Made by a program: the position numbers and the translations under genes | The notes under the pieces: model-generated | What the model saw: the letters and a program-made list of their open reading frames with translations, nothing else | What the model was told of the DNA's origin: nothing | The model's database searches: none | Source: Rotaria sordida | Lineage: Eukaryota; Rotifera; Eurotatoria; Philodinida; Philodinidae | Length of the DNA stretch: 64,000 nt | Assembly (NCBI GenBank): GCA_905250125.1 | Contig: CAJNOL010000136.1 | Span: forward strand, 1 to 64,000 | Direction: 5' to 3' | Part shown: positions 14,182-26,712 of the stretch, piece after piece | Position numbering within the stretch: the stretch's first letter is position 1 | How the letters are laid out: the number at the start of each line of letters is the position of its first letter

Positions 14182-17100
14182 TTAACGTCGTGTTAATCCC
14201 GTCTTCTGAAGCGCATCAACGATAATATCCATCTCATCTTCGAAGGAAAAAAAAATGAAAAATTAATAAGAAAAATCTTTATATTTATTTTCATACTTCT
14301 TAGCGTTCGAACCATATTGACAATTTGATCATTACCATCGACTACTTCTATGGTTTGTGTATATGGATTATAACGAGTGATAAATGTTCGTGGAATAGTC
14401 ATTGCATATTGACTAGTAAAGAGAAAACCAGCATAAAATAATTCAAAATTTTATTTTAATAATTTAATCCTACCGTAATTTTTCTTTGGCATCTTTAAAA
14501 CTTTCAGCTAGGAAATAAGTTGGTTGATAATTTGTAATTGGATAAGATTCAAGAGCAGCACGAAATGGATCAAATGGTATTACTGCTGGCGTGTCCGTTA
14601 AACAATACTTAACAAAAATATTTGGAATAACTCTTGAAAATTTAAAACAAAACAAGCTTTACTCGTAATTCACCAAATGATGATAAAAGTCCAGCTCCAT
14701 AAGCTTTTTTGTTATTATTTTCCATACATAGACCAAATTCAACAGTAAACCAATACAATGTCGCTATTAAAATAAAAAGCTGTTAGCGTAATTCTTGCAG
14801 GATTAAAAAGATGAAACAAGCTGTAGCTCCTCTTACTAATCACAGGAAGATCATTTTATTCTATCTATTTTAGAACACATTTCTTTATCATCTTTCTGAA
14901 ATGCAATATCTAAGTAGTTCATATATTATAACAAGATGTTATTCATATATACGGTCTTTGATGGTTTCTGACTAGCGTCTATTGCTGTCTGTAGGAGAAA
15001 ACAAATTTCTATTCTTATACTTCAATTCTCTTTTGAGATCGTGTTTCATAATAATAAATATAGCAAAAAAATTACTCAAAATAAAAATATTTACCTAAGC
15101 GAGTAATGTATTCGTCAGGTGCGCCTAAACTAGCCATGCCAATTTCTTGACTAAATTCTGCAAAATCTGGATCAGCAAAAAGTGGTACATGACCAAGTAA
15201 TTCATGGCAAACATCAGGTTCAGGTGTATACATAGGTACACTATGATGTCGAATGTATTGAGTTGAATGAAATACACGAAAAGCTAAACCAGCTAGAAAA
15301 TCACGTGATGATAAAAGACCTTAACAAAATAAAATTTGATATTAAATAAAAAGAAAAAAAAATTTAACAAACCAGCAACTGGTCGAAGTCGAAAACCAGA
15401 AGAATCTTGAAGAAATTGTGAAACATCTTCTAATTGTGGAATATTTGTTTCATTATAACCACAATTATCAATAAGTAATGGAAATACATTATTAAATTCT
15501 TTACATGCATGTGTTGGATAAAGTTGTGTTAATTCACGATAAACAGTTGACCATGTTGCAATTTCTTGTTCATTATAAGTAAACCGTGGTATTGGTTGAC
15601 CATGACGATATTGACTAGCAATATCAGCAAATTCTTTTCGACGTTTTCGATAGAGTATATCACGAAAACCAGGATGATCACAATCAAGTTCAGCTCCATA
15701 TGAAAGAACACGATTTGCAAATTGATCAAGATCACGCATTTTTCGTGGAAACCAAGGTGCTAAATAAGAATTTATATATATATAGAAATGTTTATTATTG
15801 AATAACAAAAAAAAATATATATCAACTAACTTGATTCATCCACTATTTTATGATCTTGTGAAAGTACATGAAGATATTTCGATTCTTCACGTAATTGTTT
15901 AATAGCATCAGCTACAGAACCTCTAGTATTATCACATACAACATAAAATTCATGATCAGTCTTATTTTGACGAGATAATCGTGATTCAATATGAAGTAAA
16001 TTGATACCATGTTTCTAAAATAATATCATCAATTAAAAAACATTGTTTTTCTTTTTGCATTAAAAATCATTGAATAAAATAAAAGAAGTAATCATCAAAT
16101 ATTACAAAACTGGTCAGTATAAGGGTAAATCCGTGAGGTTTCTACCACTTTCAAGGAAAAAATTTTTATTCCTAATTTTAATAGACCAGTTAAACGTAAC
16201 ATCGTCGAAAACGGTCTGAGGAAACAATTAAAATCTCTTTACTCATGAAAAGTATGCAGATCCAAGTCGTTTTTTAGGAACACTTCACACATATAAAGAG
16301 TATCCTACAATAAATTGTTAATCGTATTTTTCATACTTTTCATTGACATAGAGAGCTGAAATTTTTACCGTATATATATCAACTCAAGATCTTTTATTTC
16401 TGAAAGTTTCAGCTCTCTAGCGAAAAACTAGTGGTGAAATACATCGACAAGGCTGAAGCACATAAATTTTCGTATCCGATTTTTATATATTTTTACCATG
16501 AAACTATTTGCAAAACTCGATACGAAAATTGATGTATTTCACCACTAGCTTTCGCTAGAGAGCTGAAACTTTCAGAAATAAAAGATCTTGATTAGATACA
16601 TATGTGATAAAAATTTCAGCTCCCTATGTCAATAAAAATTGTGAAAAATATGATTAACAATTTATCACCAGTTATCATGGGATACTCTTTATATATGTGT
16701 AGAATATTCCTAAAAAGTGATATGAGTCTTCACATTTTATATGTTCAAAAAAGTTTTAATTGTTACCTCAGACTATTTTTGACTATGATCCGTCTAACTA
16801 GACTATTAAAATCGAAAAAAAAAATTTCTTTCAGAACATTGGCATAGAATACCCTTCTTCCTGAAAGTGGTAGAAACTCCATGGATTCATCCATAAGTAA
16901 TTTTACATGTGTTTATATTTATTCTTATTAATAGAATTAATTACAAGCAGAGAAAAGCAATATGATTTATGATTAATAGTTCAAACCTGATTTAACAATT
17001 GAAAAAAGATAATAACTAAACGAATTATTTATACTGCTGAGTAAGATAAAAGTATGGAATAAAATTCTAATGTCTTACATCGAACACTTGTAATGCTTTA

Positions 17101-17382
17101 GCTAAAGCACCGACTTCTTCATTAAGTGAAAAGATTAATGATGTTTTCGAAGCATGATTGTCCTTCGAAAAAATAAAATATTCATATGTTATTACATTTG
17201 AATAAAGAAAAAAAAACAAACCTCTGTCGGAAAAGATTTAGCTGATCGATCATACTTATTATCATCATTGTTCGACATGTTATTATTCTAATGTAAAAAA
17301 GCAAAACAAAAAAAAAAAAAGAAGAATAATCGAAGAATTTTTTTTTAAGACATTTAACAAACCTCATATAAAGTGCCCATGA
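14182..17382 (-). CDS. PAH: Phenylalanine-4-hydroxylase (aromatic amino acid hydroxylase)
   Basis: This is an iron- and tetrahydrobiopterin-dependent enzyme converting phenylalanine to tyrosine in the cytosol. Ten exons join in phase to 456 residues (human 452): 17382-17365, 17287-17222, 17162-17079, 16014-15831, 15759-15373, 15319-15095, 14763-14663, 14607-14474, 14412-14297, 14237-14182. An N-terminal ACT regulatory domain is shown by '[14 protein letters not shown]' and '[10 protein letters not shown]'. The catalytic core has the iron-binding histidines in '[11 protein letters not shown]' and the iron-binding glutamate in '[10 protein letters not shown]'. '[10 protein letters not shown]' and '[14 protein letters not shown]' favour PAH over tyrosine or tryptophan hydroxylase; in invertebrates PAH may also act on tryptophan. 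A short C-terminal helix 'DIIVDALQ' fits the tetramerisation segment. Introns 16013-15760 are normal-sized; the 17078-16015 intron holds a foldback and 15094-14764 holds a dispersed repeat. Confidence 0.95.
14775..15055 (+). repeat. Dispersed ~300 bp repeat, copy B (PAH intron)
   Basis: Same block order as copy A: CTAATCACAGGAAGAT, TTCTATCTATTTT, ATATACGGTCTTTGATG, and GAGATCGTGTTTCATAA at the end. It is more diverged than copies A and C. Confidence 0.7.
16115..16900. repeat. Foldback inverted-repeat element in PAH intron
   Basis: Left arm 16115-16485 and right arm about 16520-16900 are inverted copies. Shared inverted blocks include GTTTCTACCACTTTCA, TATAAAGAGTATCC and AGATCTTTTATTTCTGAAAG. 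The central loop is only about 30 bp. The right arm has more differences, suggesting an older copy than the one at 11063. Confidence 0.88.
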
Positions 17383-17832
17383 TGTCCGTTAATATCGTAA
17401 ATATGTAATGATAATAATAATTTATTTATGAATGGTAATATATAATCGTCAATGAAACAATAATATCATTCTAAAAGAAACATAGATATTAATTTCGTTT
17501 TTTTCAGAATTTAGGCGTCAGCAGGACGCAATAAAAGCAATGAAAAGGGCGTGACCTAATATGAATAGTAATTTTCCACGAAAAGTGAATGAGAAATACG
17601 CATGTAGTACAGATAAAGAGCGGGCAACAGTTGGTTACAAGTGATCATCGTACAAAAAAAAAGCTTGAAAATGTTTGATTATATCAATCATCATGCTCCA
17701 CTTTAATATTTCTTATATTGATAAAATTCGTTGCTCGAACAATAGACATTTTAAAGAATAATACACATTGTTACAATAAAACGGACAATAAGCGAAGACA
17801 ATAACTTTCAAAAAAAAACAAAATAAAACTCA
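17383..17832. other. Intergenic spacer between PPP1R7 and PAH
   Basis: 450 bp. Contains the upstream region of PAH and the PPP1R7 3' UTR. A moderately GC-richer patch lies at 17515-17640; no motif recognised. Confidence 0.5.
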
Positions 17833-19986
17833 TTAATCCAATGTCATTGGTGCGGCTCGTCGTGTTTCAGTTGCGTTTAATTGTGTTAATTGTTTAAGTT
17901 GTAATAAAACTTTAGCTCGATAATTTTCTTCACGATCAAATGCTGGATTGTCATGAACATAAATACATTGTAATGTTTCCATTGGTACAAGTTTATCTAA
18001 TTCATCAGTATTCTTCACTTGATTATTATTAAACCATAATTCTTTAAGATTATGAAGTTTTTCAAGATTATCGAGATGTTCAATTTGATTTTTTGCTAGA
18101 TCAAGTACATTTAAATTAATATTTGCATCAAGATTTTCAATTATTTTTATACAATTTTCAGATAAATAAATTTCTTTTAATTGAGTTAAAGTTTCTAAAC
18201 CTTCAATTTTTGAGATTCGATTAGCGCCCAAACCAAGTATACGTAAACGTGTAAGTGTTTGTAAATTTTCAATTTTTTCTATTCTATTTTTACCAAAATG
18301 TAATTCTTCAAGTAGAACAAGTGTTTCTAAATTTTCAATTTTCTAAAAATATTAAAAATTTATATTTCAATTTCTTTTGTATAAAAATCAACTAACTTTA
18401 ATTCGATTATCGCCTAATTCAAGTATACGTAAATTAACTAATGTCGAAAGATTTTCAACTGTTCGTATTTGATTATGAACTATATAAAGAGCTTCAACAT
18501 TAATTAATGTAGATAAATTTTCAATAACGGAAATTTTGTCTAAGAAAAAAAAAACAAAAAAGAAATAAAATTGATTGTTACTAAAGTTCAACATTAATTT
18601 TATTTTCAATATAGCGTGACAACAACTCATTATGGAGACTTAATTATTTTCTTGTTAGAAAGGACAAAGTTTTGTTCAAAATACTTATCGAAGACTGAAA
18701 AGTACTATGTAACCTCACACCAAATCAATGGTAAGAAGTACATTTCATTGATTTGTCTTGTATTTGGCTTTCGAAATTTTTAGGCGTGTTATATGTGCGT
18801 GTAACTAATGTGGCGTGGTCTTTCTAGTAGTATCAAAATATTCGAGTTACAAAACCATAGGATGCATATAGGAAACAGTTTTTGTTAAAAACTTCATTTT
18901 CTCTCGATAACATCTAATGAAATTTTTCTCATCATATCTAGTAGTAAAACTATATTCTGTTTTACATAATGTGCTTTTGTGGAGGACTCATCGGGTTGGT
19001 CCTGAACCCACACCTGGCCGGGTAGGATCCGAAAATTTTGGACCCCTTGACCTCGAGTCGTTTGAGGAATATATAGAGTGCGCTAGTCACCGAATACAAA
19101 AAAACTGGAAAAAAAATATAATCTCGTATCTTCGCGGAGACTATCCAGTTCCGATTAGAAAATTTCATTGAGAGTATCAAAGTACAATTCGACCGAATCC
19201 GAATCACGAAAACGTTCAATAAGCTGAATCCCACGGGTTCATTAAATTCTAATTGAATATAAAATATGGGATTTCACTTGATTCGATTGCTGGAAAAAAT
19301 CTTATTTTTCGAAATCATTTATTAGTTGTAAATACTTTTTGCTAACAAAGGTCGTTAGAAAAATGGCAATTTCAAACTTCGCTAATAATTTAAAAATATT
19401 ATTTTTAACTGTTTACAATGCCCAATTATAGCGCTACAAAACTTGAAAAAATACAGACTTTTTTACTGAATGAAAGTTTTGTTCTAAATTCCAGAAGCAT
19501 GAAAAGAACTATTCAACCTTCGAGAAGTATTTTTGAATGAAACTTTATCCCTTCTAATAAAAGAACTATCAAGTTTCGACAACAAGTTGTTGTCACGCTA
19601 TACTAAAAACAGAATTAATGCTGAACTTTTGCACCATCCGTTAATTAGTTTTATTTTTACATACTAAATGACAGATCAACATGTTTTAATTGAACCAATG
19701 AATCTAAACCTTCAATTCGTTCGATATGATTATCATATAAATCAACATGTTTAAGTGTTGTTAATTGTGAAATATTTTCGATTTTCTTTATTAAATTTTG
19801 ACGCATATTCAATGTTTCAATTTTAGTTAAACCATCAAGTCCTTCAATTGATCGAAGACGACATGCAGTTAATTCAATAACCAATGAATCTGGATCAATA
19901 ACAATTGTTTCAATTGGTGTTTCAGGTTCTTCCTGTTCTTGTGTATTTTCACCATTTGATAAAAGATTTACTTCATTATTCGACAT
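17833..19986 (-). CDS. PPP1R7: Protein phosphatase 1 regulatory subunit 7 (sds22)
   Basis: Sds22 is an all-leucine-rich-repeat protein that binds PP1 catalytic subunit, traps newly made PP1 and regulates mitotic and nuclear PP1. Exons 19986-19665, 18539-18397 and 18342-17833 join in phase to 324 residues. After an acidic N-terminal tail (about residues 1-45) there are about eleven to twelve SDS22-type 22-residue repeats (LxxLxxLxLxxNxIxxIExL), followed by the C-terminal LRR cap with 'CIYVHDNPAFDREENYR'. Human PPP1R7 has 360 residues with a longer acidic tail. The first intron (19664-18540) holds an inverted-repeat element; the second is 54 bp. The stop lies 450 bp from PAH and the start 167 bp from ARGLU1. 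Confidence 0.93.
18578..19636. repeat. Inverted-repeat element in PPP1R7 intron
   Basis: The ends are inverted copies: AAGTTCAACATTAATT...ATAGCGTGACAACAAC at 18580-18630 and its reverse complement at about 19580-19632; similarity continues inward for roughly 150 bp. The middle contains a GC-richer piece (about 18985-19075) unlike its surroundings. No transposase seen. Confidence 0.8.
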
Positions 19987-20094
19987 GATTATTTTATTTG
20001 TTCAAAAAAAAAATAAAAATATCTGAAAGGAAAAAAACAAAACAAGGAGTAAATTCAAACAACATTTTATTTAATACACAAATAGTGAAGAAAG

Positions 20095-20095
20095 T

Positions 20096-20122
<27 letters not shown>
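20095..20122. repeat. (TA)n microsatellite
   Basis: Uninterrupted TA dinucleotide run just past the ARGLU1 stop codon, in its 3' UTR. Confidence 0.9.
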
Positions 20123-20129
<7 letters not shown>

Positions 20130-20153
20130 AATGAAAATAATAGATGATTTATT

Positions 20154-21832
20154 TTACTGAACACTATTTAATGTAAAGGAAATTTTTTGTCGTGTTTTAT
20201 TTTTGCCTAAAATAAGATTTTGTTCTCTTGCATGTTGTTTGCCTAATTGTCGTTCAAATCGTTCTCGATCTTCCATTAAACGTAATTGTTCAGTACGTAA
20301 TTTTTCTTCTTCTTCAGCCTAAAAGAAGAATGAAAAATATCATCAAAAAGTCTTTTTTTTTAATTATAATCTAATAATTTACAAGTTTTTTTTTAGCTTC
20401 AGTCAATTTACGTTCATTTTCAGCAAGAATTTTTTCTAGATCTTCACGTTTTTTTCTTTCTTCCTCCTAGAAAAAATAATAAAATGAATTTAAATAATGA
20501 AATAAAATTTTTCTTATAATTACTTCTTTTATAATTAATTTTCTTATTTCTTCATGATTACGTTTTTCAATTTCAATTAACATTTGTTTTTCCATTGTTC
20601 GTTTTAATACATCAACACGTCGTTTAACTTCATTTTCAATTTCATCTTTACGACGTTCAAGTTCTTCACGTACACGTATTTCAACAATATCTTTTACACG
20701 CCGATCAACTTCAGCTTGAATTAAATTTTCACGAGTTTCTTTTTGACGTCTATTAAAAAAAATAAAAATAAAAGAAACCAAATAAATTCTAATTTATATT
20801 TACAATAATTGTGTACGTTCTCGTTCTAATTCAGCTAGTCGATCAATTTCAGCTTTTTTACGAGATGCTAAATCATCTAATTCATTTATAGTAGTTTTTC
20901 GACTAATATTCGTTATTGATAATGAATCTTCACGATCATCATTTGATGATTGACTGGTCGAACGACGATGAAATCTATATGTAATATAAGAAGAATATTT
21001 AATATATGCAGCGAATACTAAAATTATTTAACAAGATTTATTTTTAATTATTTTTCCGTTGCCATAATCGTTAGAAAGAAGTCGAGCAGAGAAAATCGTT
21101 TTGAAAAGAAATATAACAAAATAAAAATTATTATCAAATCCCCAAAGACACCGAATTCAGAAAATTAAAAGACTAGTTTTTCAACATCTAGAACAGGTAA
21201 ATTTTATTTTGTTTAGACTACATAAAATGATAGAGTACATCATGCTCTAGAAAATTATGTGTCTTTGAGTTCTCTGCGACGCTTTTTGACTGAGATATAG
21301 TAATTTGATTGAAGATCAAAAAATGGCTTTTCTATAGGAAATTGAAAAAAAAACCGACTTTAAGAAATTTCGTATGGTTGTTGTATATCAGCTAAAAAAA
21401 ATCACACAGAATTCGGAGACACATCATTTTATAGAGAATTGTTTGCTCTATCGTTCTATTATATTTATCTGTTCTAGATATTGAAAAATTAGTTCTTTAT
21501 TTTTCTAGAGTTTCTATCTTTGAGAACCTGATAATAGATTTTTTCCTTATATTTCCTTTATAAATAATTTACTCTATTCGAATTTTTTCTAGTGCTTACG
21601 GCAGCGGAAAAAAGATTAAAAATAAACCTTGTAGAACAATTTTAGTACACATACTATATATAACGTAAATGCTATATTACCGTTTAGATTTTTTTTCTTT
21701 TTCTCGATCATGTGAACGTGATCTATGTCGTTTTGAAGAACTAGTTATTGAACGATCTTTTGATCTATTTCGATCATGTGATGATTTTTGTCGTTTATTT
21801 TTTTTGGTCGAAGGACTACGTGATCGACCCAT
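20154..21832 (-). CDS. ARGLU1: ARGLU1, arginine- and glutamate-rich splicing/transcription coactivator
   Basis: ARGLU1 is a nuclear protein that couples Mediator/nuclear receptor transcription to splicing. Exons 21832-21681, 20974-20804, 20749-20524, 20466-20383 and 20318-20154 join in phase to 265 residues (human 273). The first 60 residues are an Arg/Ser-rich (RS-like) region beginning 'MGRSRSPS'. The remainder is a long charged coiled coil with the family's conserved 'RVREELERRKDEIENEVKRR' core and 'LILGKNKTRQKISFTL' near the C-terminus. The first intron carries an inverted-repeat element. A further splice acceptor-like TTTAG about 24 bp before the ATG suggests a 5' UTR intron or trans-splice site. 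Confidence 0.93.
21016..21648. repeat. Inverted-repeat element, family copy 1 (ARGLU1 intron)
   Basis: Ends are inverted copies: ACTAAAATTATTTAACAAG at the left and its diverged complement at the right, continuing through TTTATTTTTAATYWTTTTTCCGYTGCC. The same termini occur at 47394-47757, so this is a family with at least two copies here. Confidence 0.85.
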
Positions 21833-24800
21833 CGCGTTGTAATACAACACGAAATCTAAATAAAACTAAAATGAAATTATTTGTTCTATGCTTATTTGAA
21901 GAAAACAAAAAAAAAATAAGAACGAATTTCAAGAGTAAAAAAAACTAACAAAGAAAAGGCATATTTTAATCATATCGATAGTTCCACGTTTGACAACGAC
22001 TAACCTAAAAAAAAAAATATGAGAAACAAAGTTATTAAGGTATTTCCAATAAAAAAAAAACAAACAATTAAGAAAAGTAACCAAATGTACTTACTCATTT
22101 TACATCCTATAAATGTTCAAAAGACATGACATATGTAAAAGAAAAGTTCAAAAACTCGTTTTCTTTGCTTATTAAATTATTCCGTAGAAAAGAAGATGAA
22201 AATTAATAAGAAGTAAAAAAAAGAAAAAGAAATTCGTTCTTTTCAATTTAAAAAACAAAGGCATATTACTTCAATGTTCTCATAATAATTGTATTTGTTC
22301 AGTATCTCTAATAATGATATATCATAAACATTTGTCATGCACAAAACAAAATTAATTTATAATTCTTAATTTTGTTTCATTTTTGATATTGATTTTTTGA
22401 TAATAAATATCCAGTCAATAAAATACATGTTTTCCTGAAGTACATTAAAAATAAACTTGAAACAGTTGAAATGAAATGAAACGAGAAATTAATAAATAAA
22501 CAAAAAACAATAGTAAATGTTAGTTTTGATTCGCTTTAAAGATATACTTTGAAGCGAACAATATCTATCATAGAGGGCACTATCTTCCGTTTTCGTATGA
22601 CACATCGGCTTTAGTTTGGATTATCCATGTCATTAATTATATGCTGCGAAGAAAAACAACTGACCTACCGATAATAATCCTAGTGGCGTGGCCAAGAGTG
22701 GGCTAGACCGGGTGTCGCCCTATCACAACAAGAAAAAAAATGTAATAATCACTATATTTCATGGATTTCTCCCAATATTGTAGGGCTCTGCTCTACCATT
22801 CACGATCTCCTGGTTACACAAATAGGTAATCCAATTGTTTAGCTGACGCATTCAACGGTGGTATTTACCAATTACCACCAGTTTTCTACAGTTATATACG
22901 GTTCGGAAATGTGAAATCAACGATCGTTAAATGAAATAAGATGAAGTAGGTGTGAATCTTCTCTTCTTACACACCCATACTGTCTTTGATGAAATCGATC
23001 CTTAAAATACGGTGTTCTAATTTGAAATAAGACTCAAACTGAAAATCAATGTAAATAAACTGTTTATCTATGAACCAAATTAACTATCTTGGCAATCACA
23101 ACTAATGCTGAGAAGTATAAAAGCCTGAGTTTACTTGATTTACTAATTTTTATAGTGTTTGACAGTTATTTATACATGAATCCTACACAAAGGAAGCTCA
23201 TATATATATATATATGAGGCAATCCGTATAAGCTATGGCTAACATCCAAGAGATGTATTCAACTAAGATTATCTGAATTAGCTCAATTTATGATATATTG
23301 TAGAGTGAACTATTTTGTGAATCTTGGCGCAAGTTGTTTTTAAAAATATTTAATCCTTGGTTCTCTATGAATTTTTACGACAAGTTCCAAAAATGGAGAC
23401 TTTATATTTCAAGAATGGCTCGATAGATCGAGCTGAAACTTTTTTGTTACTGTACATAACAATGAGTCCTATTCTCAAGAAAACTTCTAGCTCGATCGTT
23501 GACTCCTTAGTAATCGGTGGACTTCATTCATAGAGGAAAAAATCACTATTTTAGGCAATATTCGTGGCTTTTATCTCGCGAATGGACATCGATAGAGGAC
23601 TGAAATTCCGTTAGCCGCATCATGAAGACTCCCAAAGATGAGCCCTGTTCTCAGCTGTTTTTGAAGATCCCACAGTGACTTTTTCAATAAGGTTGTAGAC
23701 TACAGACGGATCTTCTATTGTGCCAATATCAGCTGCCCAATAGTAAGATCTTTTAGCAGATCATCAGTACAGAAAATCTGTATTTCCGCCAAAAAAGCAA
23801 TTTTCAGAAGCCTACCATAGGTAAACATAAAGGCCTATGGAGCTCAACTTTTTAATGAAGGTAAATCTTTCCTAGTTCTCTCATCGACAAAAATGTCAGG
23901 TCTCTATCACTTACTAGTTATGAGATGTTAGGCATCAAGCTTTCCTAATATTTCGATTTTCATCTACATCAGTGAGATCTATAGAATATTAGTGAATGAA
24001 CCGCTGAAGTTGACAAATCGGTTTTTTTTGAGAAAAATTAATTAGGAACTATATTCAACAAATTTTAGCTCGATTGGTCTAACTGTTCCACGAAACATGG
24101 AATCTATGAAATTCTCTAGAATGAGGATTTTCATTTTCGAGATTTTCTTCTAAAAGCTTAATAAACAATGAAAAATTAAATATTATTTTAAAAGACTTTG
24201 CATCAAAGGATATAAATTGTTCGTTCTGTAACATATGTTAACTTGAGAAACATTGATTGTAGCTAACATAGAGTGACTCCTGTATATATAGAAATTTTAA
24301 GTCAACTAGGGGATATAAAATTTTGGAAAGTCATTTTGAGAATTAGTATTTTCAGTTAAAAATAATAAAGAATAATATTCTTTTTCCTTTGTTGCAATAA
24401 ACCCAATTATAATAAGGGTAAGAAAATACGTAGAGAACTATATAATTGTGAATGTATAATCAAATGATGCAGACGAATGCTCTAATTTAAATATTCTTTG
24501 ATAGATCAAATACATTGTTTTGATAGCTGTTGATTTACAACTTCATACGAATCTTTTGCTATGATAAATTTAATAATAAAAAGATATTTTTGTTTTTAAC
24601 GATATACATATAACAGAAAAACAATGCATATTTATAATAATCTCAAGATTACTGAGTGGCTTCTGTCTATTATTTCTTTTGCATCTGTTTAGCATATGCT
24701 TCTCTCATAAAGTCTTACAGAAACAAGCTATTATTCTTATAGTATAAAGTTTTTCCGTTAGTTTTCAGAAGTCATCAATCATCGCTTGTCTACTTTCGAT

Positions 24801-26712
24801 AGACGCATTCAATGCATGAAATTTCAATCTTTTTAAGCGTTAATTATATCATTATTTTTAGGTTCACATTAATTTCGAACTTTTATGAGTAATTTTCGTT
24901 ATATAAAATCTACTATCTCTTATACCTTTTTTTTATTTATTTTTAAACAAATAAATGATCTTTGAATATGTATGAATAGATAAAATATAGAAAAAGTGAT
25001 CAGAAGAATATCCTTGAAAAATTTCATATCGATAGAATTTTATATTCATCATTGAAGAAACAAGTGATTGTTTTACAAATTATTTTAGAATTCGATAAAA
25101 AAAATTACAAGTTTTCAAATTATTCGATTTATTTATCATGTTTAGAAAGAACAAGGGCATATTTCATTTAACGTAGAACAAAAGTTTTCCTGATATTTAA
25201 TCTTCTACAAATAGTTCTCAAGCTGATAATTATAATAACAATAGCGAATGAAGTGAATCGACAAGGAAAAATTAGCAGTAAAAGAAAGAGAAAAATATTC
25301 CTACAGTCCAAATATTAATGCAACAAGAACAAATACATAGAAACAAATTAGCTCATCCAGAAAAAAAGCATATTTTGGTTGTATTCTCAATATTTTTATC
25401 TTTATTAACTGGTCCATGTTAACCTTTTAGGCATATAGATCTTAATAAAAAAAACTTTCTGAAAATTTCTTAGATTGATAAACAAAACTTCCAGAAATAT
25501 TTTAATAGAATAGACGACAAACAATCAATAATTATCAGTAATGCCAAAATACGTCTACAAATTTATATTATTCATTGCATATAAATAATTAAAATCAAGA
25601 ATACCACATCAAAGTCAATATGTACCGATAAAAGACTCGTAAGAAATATATATCGATTATATATCTATTGGTTATCTTCTAATGGTATTGTCATTATCTA
25701 CAACCTTATTATCATCATTCTGGGGCATTGGGGAATTCTTGATGGAATCCTATTAACAACATTTAGAACGATATGTTACATATTGCTGTTATTTCTTTCA
25801 CTAATTTATTATGTATAGCATCGTATTATTGATGCTATAAATAATCATAAACTGCACAATTGTTCTAGAAAGAAATCAGAGAGACTTGAATACGTCTCTC
25901 TATATATAAAGAATTATTGTCCATTAAAAGTATTAATCCATATACAACACACGAAAAAGAAACAAATTGGTATTTTTATTACTAAAATATTTCTAGATGA
26001 AAATACCAAAACTAGAATTATAAATTCATATGTGATTATATAATTGATAGATTAATATTTTAATCACATGTAAGTGTTGTCTGTAAATAACAAATCATGT
26101 AAAAAGAAAAAGAATTTTTTTGATAATTGAAAAGAAAGAAAAAATGGAATCTTTTGTTCTAGAATATAATGAATCAGTCTTATGTTTTTTTTGTGCTTTC
26201 ATGATTGAGTGAGAACAACGGAAATAGAGATGTGCCGGATCAAGTTTTTTTTTTGGTTCCGGTTCCGATCCCAGTCTAGAGAAAACTATTGCAGAGTTCA
26301 TTCATATCACATCTAAAAAAAAATCGTTCGATAATCGTTTTTTGATTTATTTAGTCGACGATTAGCACCTTTCTGGATCATCTCTCTTGAATTATGTTCT
26401 GATTAATGATTTGTAAGATAATTTACGTAAAACATTATAATATTTAACTATAATCTGTAGTTCTGGTTAGAACAACTTTTTTCTTTTAGTTCCAATTCTG
26501 ACCTCAGCAAACTTTCAGATTTCGCCTTCGGTTTCGGTCACCAAGATCTGGACTAAAATTGCTCTCGCACATCTCTACTCAAAGATCTAGTGATGTACTA
26601 ACTGAATTCTCTGATAATATTAGTTTTTTAACCATTTCCTTCATAATATCCATTTTAATAAAAACAAAAATGTTTTTTCATAATAATTATTAGAAATTGA
26701 TATAATCAAAAA
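21833..26712. other. 4.9 kb intergenic region between ARGLU1 and the ligand-gated channel
   Basis: AT-rich with only short, unrelated ORFs. A 140 bp patch at 22681-22817 starts AGTGGCGTGGCCAAGAG and ends with a loosely inverted GTAACCA, like a worn hAT-type MITE. A TA run lies at 23200-23215. A TAGAGGGCAC motif at 22571-22580 stands out from its background. No gene, tRNA or clear long inverted repeat recognised. Confidence 0.5.
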
